Notes under the pieces: model-generated
Database searches by the model: none
Told to the model about the DNA's origin: nothing
Seen by the model: only the letters and a program-made list of their open reading frames with translations
Shown here: positions 5,809 through 14,356 of the stretch, piece by piece
Layout: each line of letters opens with the position of its first letter
How positions within the stretch are numbered: position 1 is the stretch's first letter
From: an uncultured Lachnospiraceae bacterium
Lineage (GTDB): Bacteria; Bacillota; Clostridia; Lachnospirales; Lachnospiraceae
Assembly (NCBI GenBank): GCA_902496125.1
Contig: CABUZU010000024.1
Span: forward strand, 1-19,984
Direction of reading: 5' to 3'
Length of the DNA stretch: 19,984 nt
Made by a program: the position numbers and the translations under genes

Positions 5809-6996
5809 ATGAAAGTATTAGTTATTAACTGCGGTAGTTCATCATTAAAGTATCAGCTTATTGATTCTGAATCCGAACAGGTATTAGCAAAGGGCCTTTG
5901 CGAGAGAATTGGTATTGACGGTGTTTTAACTCACACACCTGCTGGAAAGGATAAAGTTGTATTTAATGATCCATTACCAAACCACACAGTTGCTGTTGGC
6001 AATGTGTTAAAACAGTTAACAGACAAAGAGAACGGTGTAATCGCTGATTTAAGTGAAATCGGTGCTGTAGGACACAGAGTAGTACATGGTGGAGAAAAAT
6101 TCGCAAGCTCTACTGTTTTAAACGAGGAAGTAATTGCTGAAATCGAAAAATGCTCTGATTTAGCTCCTTTACACAATCCTGCTAACATCATTGGTATTAA
6201 CGCTTGTAAAGAATTAATGCCAGGTGTACCTATGGTAGCTGTATTTGATACTGCTTTCCATCAGACAATGCCAGCAGAAGCTTATTTATATGGTCTTCCA
6301 TATGAATATTATGAAAAATACGGCGTAAGACGTTATGGCTTCCACGGAACCAGCCATAGCTTCGTAAGCAAACGTACAGCAGAGTTACTTGGTAAGAAAG
6401 CAGAAGATATGAAGATTATCGTTTGCCACTTAGGTAATGGTGCTTCTATCAGTGCTGTAGACCATGGTAAATCAGTAGAAACCTCTATGGGTCTTACTCC
6501 ACTTGAAGGTCTTGTAATGGGAACTAGATGTGGTGATATCGATCCTGCAATTTTAGAGTTTATCGCTAATAAAGAAGGTTTAGATATTGCAGGTTTATTA
6601 AATGTTTGCAATAAGAAATCTGGTGTATTAGGTGTTTCTGGAATCTCTTCTGACTTTAGAGATTTACATGCAGAAGCTGATAAAGGTAACGAACGTGCTA
6701 AAGCTGCATTAGAAGTATTTGTTCATCGTGTAGTTAAATACATTGGTGCTTATGTAGCAGTTATGAACGGTGTAGATGCAATCGCATTTACTGCTGGTTG
6801 TGGTGAAAATGATCCAGTTGTTCGTGAAATGATTATCTCTTATTTAGGATACTTAGGAATTACCTTAGATGCAGAAAAGAATAACTGCCGTGGTAAAGAA
6901 CAAGTAATCTCTACAGAAGATTCTAAGGTTACAGCTATCGTTGTTCCTACAAACGAAGAACTTGCAATTGCAAGAGAAACTGTAGCATTGGTGTAA
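5809..6996 (+). CDS. ackA: Acetate kinase
   Basis: The 395-residue enzyme converts acetyl phosphate and ADP to acetate and ATP, the last step of acetate fermentation. Motifs are VINCGSSSLKYQLI (Asn7), GHRVVHGGE (Arg90), VFDTAFHQTMP, YGFHGTSHSFVSKR with the catalytic His, HLGNGASI, GTRCGDIDP and AGCGENDPVVRE. I place the start at ATG 5809 because TTGGAGGAA lies just before it and the conserved N-terminus begins there; an in-frame ATG at 5770 would add 13 non-conserved residues with no ribosome site. Codon choice looks like that of a highly expressed gene. The usual partner pta is not adjacent: queH is upstream and gltB downstream. Own promoter and own terminator indicate a single-gene transcript. 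Confidence 0.97.
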   Translation: MKVLVINCGSSSLKYQLIDSESEQVLAKGLCERIGIDGVLTHTPAGKDKVVFNDPLPNHTVAVGNVLKQLTDKENGVIADLSEIGAVGHRVVHGGEKFASSTVLNEEVIAEIEKCSDLAPLHNPANIIGINACKELMPGVPMVAVFDTAFHQTMPAEAYLYGLPYEYYEKYGVRRYGFHGTSHSFVSKRTAELLGKKAEDMKIIVCHLGNGASISAVDHGKSVETSMGLTPLEGLVMGTRCGDIDPAILEFIANKEGLDIAGLLNVCNKKSGVLGVSGISSDFRDLHAEADKGNERAKAALEVFVHRVVKYIGAYVAVMNGVDAIAFTAGCGENDPVVREMIISYLGYLGITLDAEKNNCRGKEQVISTEDSKVTAIVVPTNEELAIARETVALV

Positions 6997-7014
6997 ATTA
7001 AAGTGTAAAAGAAC

Positions 7015-7058
7015 AAAGGCGTTCTAGTAGAATTGTTTCTATTAGGGCGTCTTTTTTT
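7015..7058 (+). terminator. Intrinsic terminator after ackA
   Basis: An 18-bp stem (7015-7032 with 7037-7054, several G-U pairs), four-base TTGT loop, and T tract 7052-7058. Strong by inspection. Confidence 0.92.
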
Positions 7059-7065
7059 ATATATC

Positions 7066-7130
7066 TCATAGAATTATCAGAAAATTTAAGTTAAAATAGC
7101 AAATTATTAAATTATCTGACAATTCTATGA
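7066..7130. repeat. Long inverted repeat between the ackA terminator and the gltB promoter
   Basis: TCATAGAATTATCAGA (7066-7081) is mirrored by TCTGACAATTCTATGA (7115-7130), 15 of 16 positions pairing; AAATTTAA-type bases inside (7083-7089 with 7107-7113) extend the dyad, leaving a 17-nt centre. A run of A follows, so on plus it is not a normal terminator. It could be a regulator-binding dyad, a hairpin or a small mobile-element remnant. Confidence 0.75.
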
Positions 7131-7140
7131 AAAAAAGTGC

Positions 7141-7169
7141 TTTACAAACCGAAAAAAAAGGTTTATAAC
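7141..7169 (+). promoter_or_regulatory. Promoter for gltBD with an embedded inverted repeat
   Basis: TTTACA (7141-7146), 17 bp, TATAAC (7164-7169), 52 nt before the gltB ATG. The arms TTACAAACC (7142-7150) and GGTTTATAA (7160-7168) form a dyad with one mismatch around a 9-nt A-rich centre, so the -35 and -10 lie inside it. A second TATAAT (7193-7198) nearer the gene lacks a good -35. Confidence 0.6.
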
Positions 7170-7221
7170 ATAACACAAGAAAAAACCCACACTATAATTG
7201 ATAAGACAGAGAGGAAATGCT

Positions 7222-10200
7222 ATGAAAGATTTATTTTCAGCACAAAGTCCTGAAAAACCAGGATTATACGATTCAAGTTTCGAACATGATAACTGTGGTA
7301 TCGGTGCAGTTGTAAATATTAAAGGTATAAAGACTCATAAAACCGTTGAACAAGCGATGCAAATCGTAGAGAATTTACAACATAGAGCTGGTAAAGACGC
7401 AGAAGGTAAAACCGGTGACGGTGTTGGTATCATGCTTCAGGTTTCACATAAATTCTTTAAGAGAGTGGCTGGTGAAGCTGGTATCCATCTAGGAGGAGAA
7501 AGAGAATACGGTGTTGGTATGTTTTTCTTCCCACAAGATGAACTTGCAAGAAATCAAGCAAAGAAGATGTTTGAAGTCATTGTTCATAAAGAAGGTCTTA
7601 AATTCTTAGGATGGAGAAAGGTTCCAACCAATCCTGGTATCTTAGGTCATAAAGCAGTCGCTTGTATGCCTTATATTGAACAAGGTTTTGTAGAAAAGCC
7701 AGATGATGTTGAAACCGGTCTTCCATTTGATAGAAGATTATACGTTGTTCGTAAATTATTTGAACAGTCTAATGATTATACTTATGTTGTTTCACTTTCT
7801 AGTAGAACCATTGTATATAAGGGTATGTTCTTAGTAAAAGAACTTCGTTTATTCTATCCAGATTTACAATCAGAGGATTATGAATCAGCATTAGCAACCG
7901 TACATTCTCGTTTTAGTACGAATACCAATCCTAGTTGGAATCGTGCTCATCCAAACCGTTTTATTGTACATAATGGTGAAATTAATACGATTCGTGGTAA
8001 TGCAGATAAGATGTTAGCTCGTGAAGAGAATATGGAATCTGCTTATTTTAAAGATGAAATTAGTAAAGTAATTCCTGTCATTAATGAAGAAGGTTCTGAC
8101 TCAGCAATGTTAGACAATGCACTAGAATTTATGGTTATGAGTGGTATGGATTTACCATTAGCAGTCATGATTACCATTCCAGAACCTTGGGCAAATGATA
8201 AATATATGCCACAAGAGAAGAAGGATTTCTATCAGTATTATGCAACGATGATGGAACCTTGGGATGGACCAGCCTCCATTGTATTTAGTGATGGTGATTT
8301 AATTGGTGCAGTCTTAGATAGAAATGGACTTCGTCCTTCTAGATATTATATCACCAATGATGGATATATGATTTTAGCATCTGAGGTTGGTGCACTTGAA
8401 ATTGACCAAACAACCATTATTAAGAAAGAACGTTTAAGACCAGGTAAGATGCTATTAGTAGATACCAAAAAAGGCGTTGTGATTAATGATGAAGATTTAA
8501 AGAAATATTATGCAAATAGACAGCCTTATGGTGAATGGTTAGATAGACAGCTTGTAGAGCTTAAGAGTCTTAAGATTCCAAATGTAAGCATTCCAAAGAT
8601 TGAAAAAGACGAACTGATGAAATTAATGAAGACTTTTGGTTATACTTATGAAGAATTTAGAACCATGCTTCTTCCAATGGCAAGAGATGGTCAAGAAGCA
8701 GTTTCTGCGATGGGTGCAGATACTCCACTTGCAGCTCTTAGTAAACAACATCATCCACTATTTGATTATTTTAAACAACTCTTTGCACAGGTTACGAATC
8801 CTCCAATTGATGCAATTCGTGAAGAGATTGTAACTTCTACTACTGTTTATGTAGGTGCAGAAGGAAACTTACTAGAAGAGAGTGCTAAAAATTGTAAGAT
8901 TTTAAAGATTAACAATCCAATTCTTACAAGTACAGATTTATTAAAGATTAAACATATGAAGGTAGATGGATTTAAAGTACAGACTATTTCTATCTTATAT
9001 TATAAAAATACTTCTTTAGCAAAAGCAATTGATAGACTTTGCTTAGAAGCAGATAGGGCACATAAAGCAGGATGCAATATTTTAATTCTTTCTGATCGAG
9101 GTGTTGATGAGCATTTAGTTCCAATCCCTTCCTTACTTGCTATTTCGGCATTACAGCAGCATTTAGTTAAGACAAAGAAGAGAACAAGTATGGCATTAAT
9201 CCTTGAAAGTGCAGAACCTAGAGAAATTCATCATTTTGCAACTTTATTAGGATATGGTGCAACAGCAATTAATCCTTATATGGCATTAGAATCTATTAAA
9301 TATATGATTGATTCAAACATGCTTGATAAAGATTACTATGCAGCAGTAAATGATTATAATTCAGCAGTATTACATGGTATTGTTAAGATTGCTTCTAAGA
9401 TGGGTATTAGTACCATTCAGTCTTATCAAGGTTCTAAGATTTTTGAGGCGATTGGTATCAGCCATGAAGTTATTGATAAATACTTTACCAATACCATTAG
9501 TCGTATTGAGGGTATTACTCTGTCTGATATTGAAGAAGACCAAAATTATAAACATTCATCCGCATTTGACCCGTTAGGATTAGATGTAGATGAAACACTC
9601 GATAGTACAGGTGCTTATAAACTTCGTTCGAATAAAGAGGAACATCGATATAATCCTAAGACGATTCATCTATTACAGTGTGCTACTAGAAATGGCGATT
9701 ACGAACAATTTAAAGAATATAGTAAAGCGATTAAAGAAGAAGTTGGAACGATTAATATTCGTGGACTTATGGACTTTAATTATCCAGCAAAATCGATTCC
9801 AATTGAAGAGGTAGAACCAGTAGAAAGCATTGTAAGACGTTTTAAAACTGGTGCAATGTCTTATGGTTCTATTTCACAAGAAGCACATGAAACCTTAGCG
9901 ATTGCAATGAATACCTTAAAGGGTAAATCAAACAGTGGTGAAGGTGGTGAAAGCTTAGAGCGTTTCACAATTGGCAGTGATGGTAAGGACCGTTGTTCTG
10001 CAATTAAGCAGGTGGCTTCTGGTCGATTTGGTGTGACAAGTCGTTATCTGGTAAGTGCAAAAGAAATTCAGATTAAGATGGCACAGGGTGCAAAACCAGG
10101 TGAAGGTGGACAGCTTCCAGGTAAGAAGGTTTATCCTTGGGTAGCAAAAACTCGTCATTCAACACCAGGTGTACAATTAATTTCTCCACCACCTCATCAT

Positions 10201-11775
10201 GATATTTATTCAATTGAAGACCTTGCACAGTTAATTTATGACCTTAAAAATTCTAACACGGATGCAAGAATTTCAGTAAAATTAGTATCAGAAGCAGGTG
10301 TAGGTACGGTTGCAGCCGGTGTTGCAAAAGCAGGTGCACAGGTAATCTTAATTTCAGGTTTTGATGGTGGTACCGGTGCTGCACCTAGAAACTCTATTTA
10401 CAATGCAGGACTTCCTTGGGAACTTGGTCTTGCAGAAACTCATCAGACTTTGATTATGAATGGACTTCGTGACAAGGTAATCGTAGAAACTGATGGTAAA
10501 TTAATGACAGGTCGTGACGTTATTGTTGCTGCACTTCTTGGTGCAGAAGAATATGGATTTGCAACTGCTCCATTAATTACAATGGGTTGTGTAATGATGA
10601 GGGTATGTAACCTAGATACTTGTCCAGTTGGTATTGCAACTCAGAACCCTGAACTTAGAAAACGTTTCAAAGGTAAACCAGAATATGTAATCAACTTCAT
10701 GCGTTTTGTTGCACAGGAAATGCGTGAATACATGGCTAAGTTAGGTGTTCGTACGGTAGATGAGTTAATCGGTCGTACTGATTTATTAAAGAGAAGAGAA
10801 GAAGTAACCGCTGGTCGCTCTGCTAAGATTGATTTAAGTAAAATCTTAGACAATCCATATGTAGGACAGCCATTAGCTGGATATTATTCAAAGAATGTAT
10901 ATAATTTCGAATTAGAAAAGACAAAAGACGAAAAAGTCTTATTAAAACAATTTAAGTCAGCTCTTGAAAACAAACAAAAGAGAAGTCTTGAAGTCGATGT
11001 AAACTCTGTAGACCGTACTTTTGGTACGATATTTGGTTCAGAGATTACAAAGAAATATCATGATACCTTACCAGATGATACCTTTACTGTATTATGTCAT
11101 GGTAGTGGTGGACAGAGCTTTGGTGCATTTATTCCAAATGGTTTAACGCTAGAGGTTGCTGGTGATAGCAACGACTACTTTGGCAAGGGATTATCAGGTG
11201 GTAAATTAATTATTTATCCTCCAAAGGGTGTATCCTTTAAAGCAGAGGAAAACATTATTGTAGGTAACGTTGCTTTATATGGTGCAACGAGTGGTAAGGC
11301 ATTTATTAATGGTGTAGCAGGAGAACGTTTCTGTGTTCGTAACTCTGGTGCAACCGCAGTTGTTGAGGGTGTAGGGGACCATGGCTGTGAATATATGACA
11401 GGTGGTCGAGTAGTAGTTTTAGGTCCTACAGGTAAGAACTTCGCTGCTGGTATGAGTGGTGGTGTTGCTTACGTATTAGATGAAAATAGAGAACTTTATC
11501 GTAAACTCAATAAATCTATGGTTTCATTAGAAGAGATTACTTCTAAATATGATGTTATCGAATTAAAGGGTATTATTGAGGAACATGTAGCGTATACAAA
11601 CTCTGAAAAGGGTAAAGAAATCTTAAATAACTTTGGTGAATATCTGCCTCTATTTAAGAAAGTTATGCCTTACGATTATGAGCGTATGTTACAGACTTTT
11701 GCTGAAATGGAAGCAAAAGGACTTAGCAGTGAACAGGCACAGATTGAAGCATTCTATGCAAATACGAGACAGTAA
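7222..11775 (+). CDS. gltB: Glutamate synthase (NADPH) large subunit
   Basis: The 1517-residue enzyme makes two glutamates from glutamine and 2-oxoglutarate together with GltD. The N-terminus fits a class II glutamine amidotransferase: a 24-residue propeptide, then Cys25 in HDNCGIGAV, which becomes the N-terminal nucleophile after cleavage. HSRFSTNTNPSW and HNGEINTIRGN follow in that domain. After the central domain comes the FMN-binding synthase domain (GAMSYGSISQEAHE, GEGGES, KPGEGGQLPG, GFDGGTGAAP), with the [3Fe-4S] ligands at Cys1123, Cys1129 and Cys1134, and the C-terminal glycine-rich GXGXG helix domain. I start at ATG 7222 behind GAGAGGAAA; an upstream in-frame TTG at 7198 has no ribosome site. 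gltD follows after 14 nt, so they form an operon. No GltC-like regulator is in the window. Confidence 0.98.
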   Translation: MKDLFSAQSPEKPGLYDSSFEHDNCGIGAVVNIKGIKTHKTVEQAMQIVENLQHRAGKDAEGKTGDGVGIMLQVSHKFFKRVAGEAGIHLGGEREYGVGMFFFPQDELARNQAKKMFEVIVHKEGLKFLGWRKVPTNPGILGHKAVACMPYIEQGFVEKPDDVETGLPFDRRLYVVRKLFEQSNDYTYVVSLSSRTIVYKGMFLVKELRLFYPDLQSEDYESALATVHSRFSTNTNPSWNRAHPNRFIVHNGEINTIRGNADKMLAREENMESAYFKDEISKVIPVINEEGSDSAMLDNALEFMVMSGMDLPLAVMITIPEPWANDKYMPQEKKDFYQYYATMMEPWDGPASIVFSDGDLIGAVLDRNGLRPSRYYITNDGYMILASEVGALEIDQTTIIKKERLRPGKMLLVDTKKGVVINDEDLKKYYANRQPYGEWLDRQLVELKSLKIPNVSIPKIEKDELMKLMKTFGYTYEEFRTMLLPMARDGQEAVSAMGADTPLAALSKQHHPLFDYFKQLFAQVTNPPIDAIREEIVTSTTVYVGAEGNLLEESAKNCKILKINNPILTSTDLLKIKHMKVDGFKVQTISILYYKNTSLAKAIDRLCLEADRAHKAGCNILILSDRGVDEHLVPIPSLLAISALQQHLVKTKKRTSMALILESAEPREIHHFATLLGYGATAINPYMALESIKYMIDSNMLDKDYYAAVNDYNSAVLHGIVKIASKMGISTIQSYQGSKIFEAIGISHEVIDKYFTNTISRIEGITLSDIEEDQNYKHSSAFDPLGLDVDETLDSTGAYKLRSNKEEHRYNPKTIHLLQCATRNGDYEQFKEYSKAIKEEVGTINIRGLMDFNYPAKSIPIEEVEPVESIVRRFKTGAMSYGSISQEAHETLAIAMNTLKGKSNSGEGGESLERFTIGSDGKDRCSAIKQVASGRFGVTSRYLVSAKEIQIKMAQGAKPGEGGQLPGKKVYPWVAKTRHSTPGVQLISPPPHHDIYSIEDLAQLIYDLKNSNTDARISVKLVSEAGVGTVAAGVAKAGAQVILISGFDGGTGAAPRNSIYNAGLPWELGLAETHQTLIMNGLRDKVIVETDGKLMTGRDVIVAALLGAEEYGFATAPLITMGCVMMRVCNLDTCPVGIATQNPELRKRFKGKPEYVINFMRFVAQEMREYMAKLGVRTVDELIGRTDLLKRREEVTAGRSAKIDLSKILDNPYVGQPLAGYYSKNVYNFELEKTKDEKVLLKQFKSALENKQKRSLEVDVNSVDRTFGTIFGSEITKKYHDTLPDDTFTVLCHGSGGQSFGAFIPNGLTLEVAGDSNDYFGKGLSGGKLIIYPPKGVSFKAEENIIVGNVALYGATSGKAFINGVAGERFCVRNSGATAVVEGVGDHGCEYMTGGRVVVLGPTGKNFAAGMSGGVAYVLDENRELYRKLNKSMVSLEEITSKYDVIELKGIIEEHVAYTNSEKGKEILNNFGEYLPLFKKVMPYDYERMLQTFAEMEAKGLSSEQAQIEAFYANTRQ

Positions 11776-11789
11776 AAGGAGGCAGAACA

Positions 11790-13274
11790 ATGGGAAAACC
11801 AACTGGATTTTTAGAATTTGAACGTGAAAATTCCAAGGCAGTAGAGCCAAAAGAAAGAATTAAAAACTTTAATGAATTTCATAAATTATTAGGAAAGAAA
11901 AAACAACGTAATCAAGCCGCTCGTTGTATGGACTGTGGTGTACCTTTTTGTCAATCTGGTATGATGATTGGTGGTATGGTATCTGGTTGTCCACTAAATA
12001 ACTTAATTCCAGAATGGAATGATTTAGCTTATACAAATAACTGGGAACAAGCTTATTCTCGTTTAAATAAAACGAACTGTTTTCCAGAATTTACCTCCAG
12101 GGTGTGTCCAGCACCTTGTGAGGCAGCTTGTACTTGCAATTTAAATGGAGACCCAATAACAATTAAAGAAAATGAAATGACAATTATTGAATCTGCTTTT
12201 AAAGAAGGATATATTAAAGCAAATCCTCCAAAAGCACGTACAGGTAAAAAGGTTGCAATCATTGGTTCTGGCCCTTCTGGACTTGCAGCAGCGATGATGT
12301 TAAATAAACGTGGTCATAAGGTTACGGTATTTGAAAGAAGTGACAGAATTGGTGGACTTCTTCGCTATGGTATTCCTAATATGAAATTAGAAAAACAAGT
12401 TATTGATAGACGTATTAATTTAATGAAAGAAGAAGGTGTTGAATTTGTTGTCAATGCAAATGTTGGTAAAGACATCGAAGCTTCTAAATTAATGAAAGAA
12501 TACGACAGAGTGATTTTAGCTTGTGGTGCGTCAAATCCTCGTGATATTAAAGTGCCAGGTCGTGATGCAAAGGGAATTTATTTTGCAGTCGATTATTTGA
12601 CTCGTACAACAAAGAGTTTATTAGATTCTAATTTTAAAGACAATCAGTTTATTAATGTAAAGAATAAACGAGTTCTAGTCATTGGTGGTGGTGATACTGG
12701 TAATGACTGTGTAGGTACTTCCATTCGTTTAGGATGTAAATCTGTTATGCAATTAGAAATGATGCCAAAGCCACCAGTTACTCGTCTTCCAAATAATCCA
12801 TGGCCAGAATGGCCTAAGGTGTTAAAAACCGATTATGGCCAGGAAGAAGCAATTGCTGTATTTGGAAGTGACCCTCGTGTATATCAGACAACAGTAAAAG
12901 AATTTATTAAAGATAAAAATGGTAACTTAAAGAAAGCCATTTTAGTAAGTCTTGAACCGAAAAAGGATGAAAAGACAGGCAGAATGAATATGGTTCCAAT
13001 TGAAGGAAGCGAAAAAGAAATCTTAGTAGACTATGTATTTATTGCAGCAGGTTTCTTAGGAAGTGAATCTTATGTAACCAAAGCATTTGGCGTAAAGGTT
13101 AATGAACGAACCAATGTAGAAACACTTCCGGGCGAATACGAAACGAATGTAAAAGGTGTATTCGTAACCGGTGATATGCACAGAGGACAGTCTTTAGTTG
13201 TTTGGGCAATTAGAGAAGGTAGAGAAGTGGCAAAAGCAGTAGACTTTAGTTTGATGAGATATACGAATTTATAA
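11790..13274 (+). CDS. gltD: Glutamate synthase (NADPH) small subunit
   Basis: The 494-residue flavoprotein passes electrons from NADPH to GltB. The N-terminal iron-sulfur domain has CMDCGVPFC, GCPLNNLIPEWNDL and CPAPCEAACTC. The FAD dinucleotide fold starts at about residue 155 (VAIIGSGPSGLAAA), with RIGGLLRYGIPNMKL next, and the NADPH fold at about residue 295 (VLVIGGGDTGNDC). The end, GVFVTGDMHRGQSLVVWAIREGREVA, is the usual FAD-contacting closing motif. AAGGAGG sits directly after the gltB stop. The length matches bacterial GltD. Confidence 0.97.
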   Translation: MGKPTGFLEFERENSKAVEPKERIKNFNEFHKLLGKKKQRNQAARCMDCGVPFCQSGMMIGGMVSGCPLNNLIPEWNDLAYTNNWEQAYSRLNKTNCFPEFTSRVCPAPCEAACTCNLNGDPITIKENEMTIIESAFKEGYIKANPPKARTGKKVAIIGSGPSGLAAAMMLNKRGHKVTVFERSDRIGGLLRYGIPNMKLEKQVIDRRINLMKEEGVEFVVNANVGKDIEASKLMKEYDRVILACGASNPRDIKVPGRDAKGIYFAVDYLTRTTKSLLDSNFKDNQFINVKNKRVLVIGGGDTGNDCVGTSIRLGCKSVMQLEMMPKPPVTRLPNNPWPEWPKVLKTDYGQEEAIAVFGSDPRVYQTTVKEFIKDKNGNLKKAILVSLEPKKDEKTGRMNMVPIEGSEKEILVDYVFIAAGFLGSESYVTKAFGVKVNERTNVETLPGEYETNVKGVFVTGDMHRGQSLVVWAIREGREVAKAVDFSLMRYTNL

Positions 13275-13310
13275 AAAAAGGGTGTTGCAATTTTTTGCAG
13301 CACCTTTTTT
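13275..13310. terminator. Bidirectional terminator between gltD and the minus-strand GTPase gene
   Basis: A run of A at 13275-13279, then the stem GGTGTTGCAA (13281-13290) pairing with TTGCAGCACC (13295-13304, one T-G pair), a TTTT loop and T at 13305-13310. The A and T flanks make it work on both strands. Confidence 0.88.
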
Positions 13311-13314
13311 ATGA

Positions 13315-14211
13315 TTACTTCCAATATTTATTCACTTCTTCTTCTACCAATTCTTCTCCAATTACAATAATAATTTCTTGTCCTACTGCAATCGGAGAAA
13401 TGGAAATTTTGTCATGGGTTGCATTAAGTTCTAACCACTGCGAATCTGAGATTTTCATAAAGCCTTTTACACGAAAAATTTTCCCACAAGCTTTGTCGTT
13501 CATTAATTTTTCTACTGTTTTAAAAAGTTCTTCTTTAGACATTCGTACATTCATGTAATATAGGGAAGAAAAGGCTTCCTTTTGGTCAAACCACAGCTTA
13601 GCTTGATTTTCTGGGTGATAACCGCAAGTAGAAATTTTTTTAAAATCCGCAGCAGATAGAGTAGACCAATCCTTTGCTAAGATATGGGCACTATTTATAT
13701 AGGAAGAAATGGTTTGGATTTCTTCTTGGCTAGCATTAGAAACTCGACTTAAAATGACTTCACCAGCCGTTGCGATTTGAGAACTAAATAGATAATGAGC
13801 CTCTTTTGATAAATTCGTATCAAGTTTCGCATCAACAATGGCAATGACGTTTTCAATCTTATACCAACGGTCTAATGGTTCTTCACAAAGCAAATCAAAA
13901 AATTCTTCGACTTCAAAAATTCCTGATGGTTCTACGATAACACGGTCAAAGCCAAGCATCGCCATTGAAATGAGTTTGGTTTTAAATCGTCTTTTATGAC
14001 AATCAAGGTCACAACCACCAGCAATCATTTCTAGGTCACAGTTATCACCGATTAAATCTTGTAAGAGCATCATATCTACATTTACCGCCCCAAAATCGTT
14101 TTCTAAAATGCAAATATTTTCATTGCAATCCATAAGATATTTGGCATATTCACGAATAAAAGTTGTTTTACCAGCTCCTAAAAATCCTGTAATTAAATCT
14201 ATTTTTACCAT
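13315..14211 (-). CDS. CobW/G3E-family (COG0523) P-loop GTPase, divergent subtype
   Basis: The 298-residue protein opens with a G3E Walker A, TGFLGAGKTTF (Gly9-Thr17), followed by ILENDFGAVNVD and RVIVEPSGIFEVEEFFD, which place it in COG0523, a group of GTP-driven metal or cofactor insertion chaperones. Two signatures differ from the standard form. The metal-binding CxCC is replaced by GGCDLDCH (Cys67, Cys71), and the base-specificity NKxD position reads LSRVS. A CobW C-terminal-like domain (residues about 200-290) ends the protein. The client protein and metal cannot be told from here; neighbours (gltD, araA) have no evident metal link. GGAGG precedes the ATG on the minus strand. I see no clear Zur-type box. 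It is divergent from araA. Confidence 0.85.
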   Translation of the reverse strand: MVKIDLITGFLGAGKTTFIREYAKYLMDCNENICILENDFGAVNVDMMLLQDLIGDNCDLEMIAGGCDLDCHKRRFKTKLISMAMLGFDRVIVEPSGIFEVEEFFDLLCEEPLDRWYKIENVIAIVDAKLDTNLSKEAHYLFSSQIATAGEVILSRVSNASQEEIQTISSYINSAHILAKDWSTLSAADFKKISTCGYHPENQAKLWFDQKEAFSSLYYMNVRMSKEELFKTVEKLMNDKACGKIFRVKGFMKISDSQWLELNATHDKISISPIAVGQEIIIVIGEELVEEEVNKYWK

Positions 14212-14287
14212 ATTTGTCTACCTCCGTGTAATCTTACTTGTACATCGTTTTTGGCAATTCTAGCATTAAAAATGGTAAATAATTTCT

Positions 14288-14316
14288 TAGACTTTGTCAA
14301 GCGTATATGTTATAAT
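14288..14316 (+). promoter_or_regulatory. Promoter of the arabinose operon
   Basis: TAGACT (14288-14293, weak -35), 17 bp, TATAAT (14311-14316, perfect -10), 40 nt before araA. A weak -35 with a strong -10 is common at regulated sugar promoters. Confidence 0.65.
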
Positions 14317-14324
14317 TACAACAT
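14307..14324. promoter_or_regulatory. Palindromic candidate operator over the araA -10
   Basis: ATGTTATAATTACAACAT is an 18-bp palindrome with one mismatched pair. It covers the -10 and the expected transcription start, the classic place for a repressor. An arabinose-responsive repressor such as AraR is a reasonable guess, but no regulator gene is present and the sequence is not the Bacillus AraR consensus as I know it. Confidence 0.5.
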
Positions 14325-14356
14325 CATAATGAGAAAAAAGGGAGGATCATATAAAT

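Noticed and set aside
14237..14260. A Zur box or Bacillus-type AraR site in the region between the GTPase gene and araA (ACTTGTACATCG).
   Set aside because: Only a half-site-like TTGTAC is present with no matching second half.
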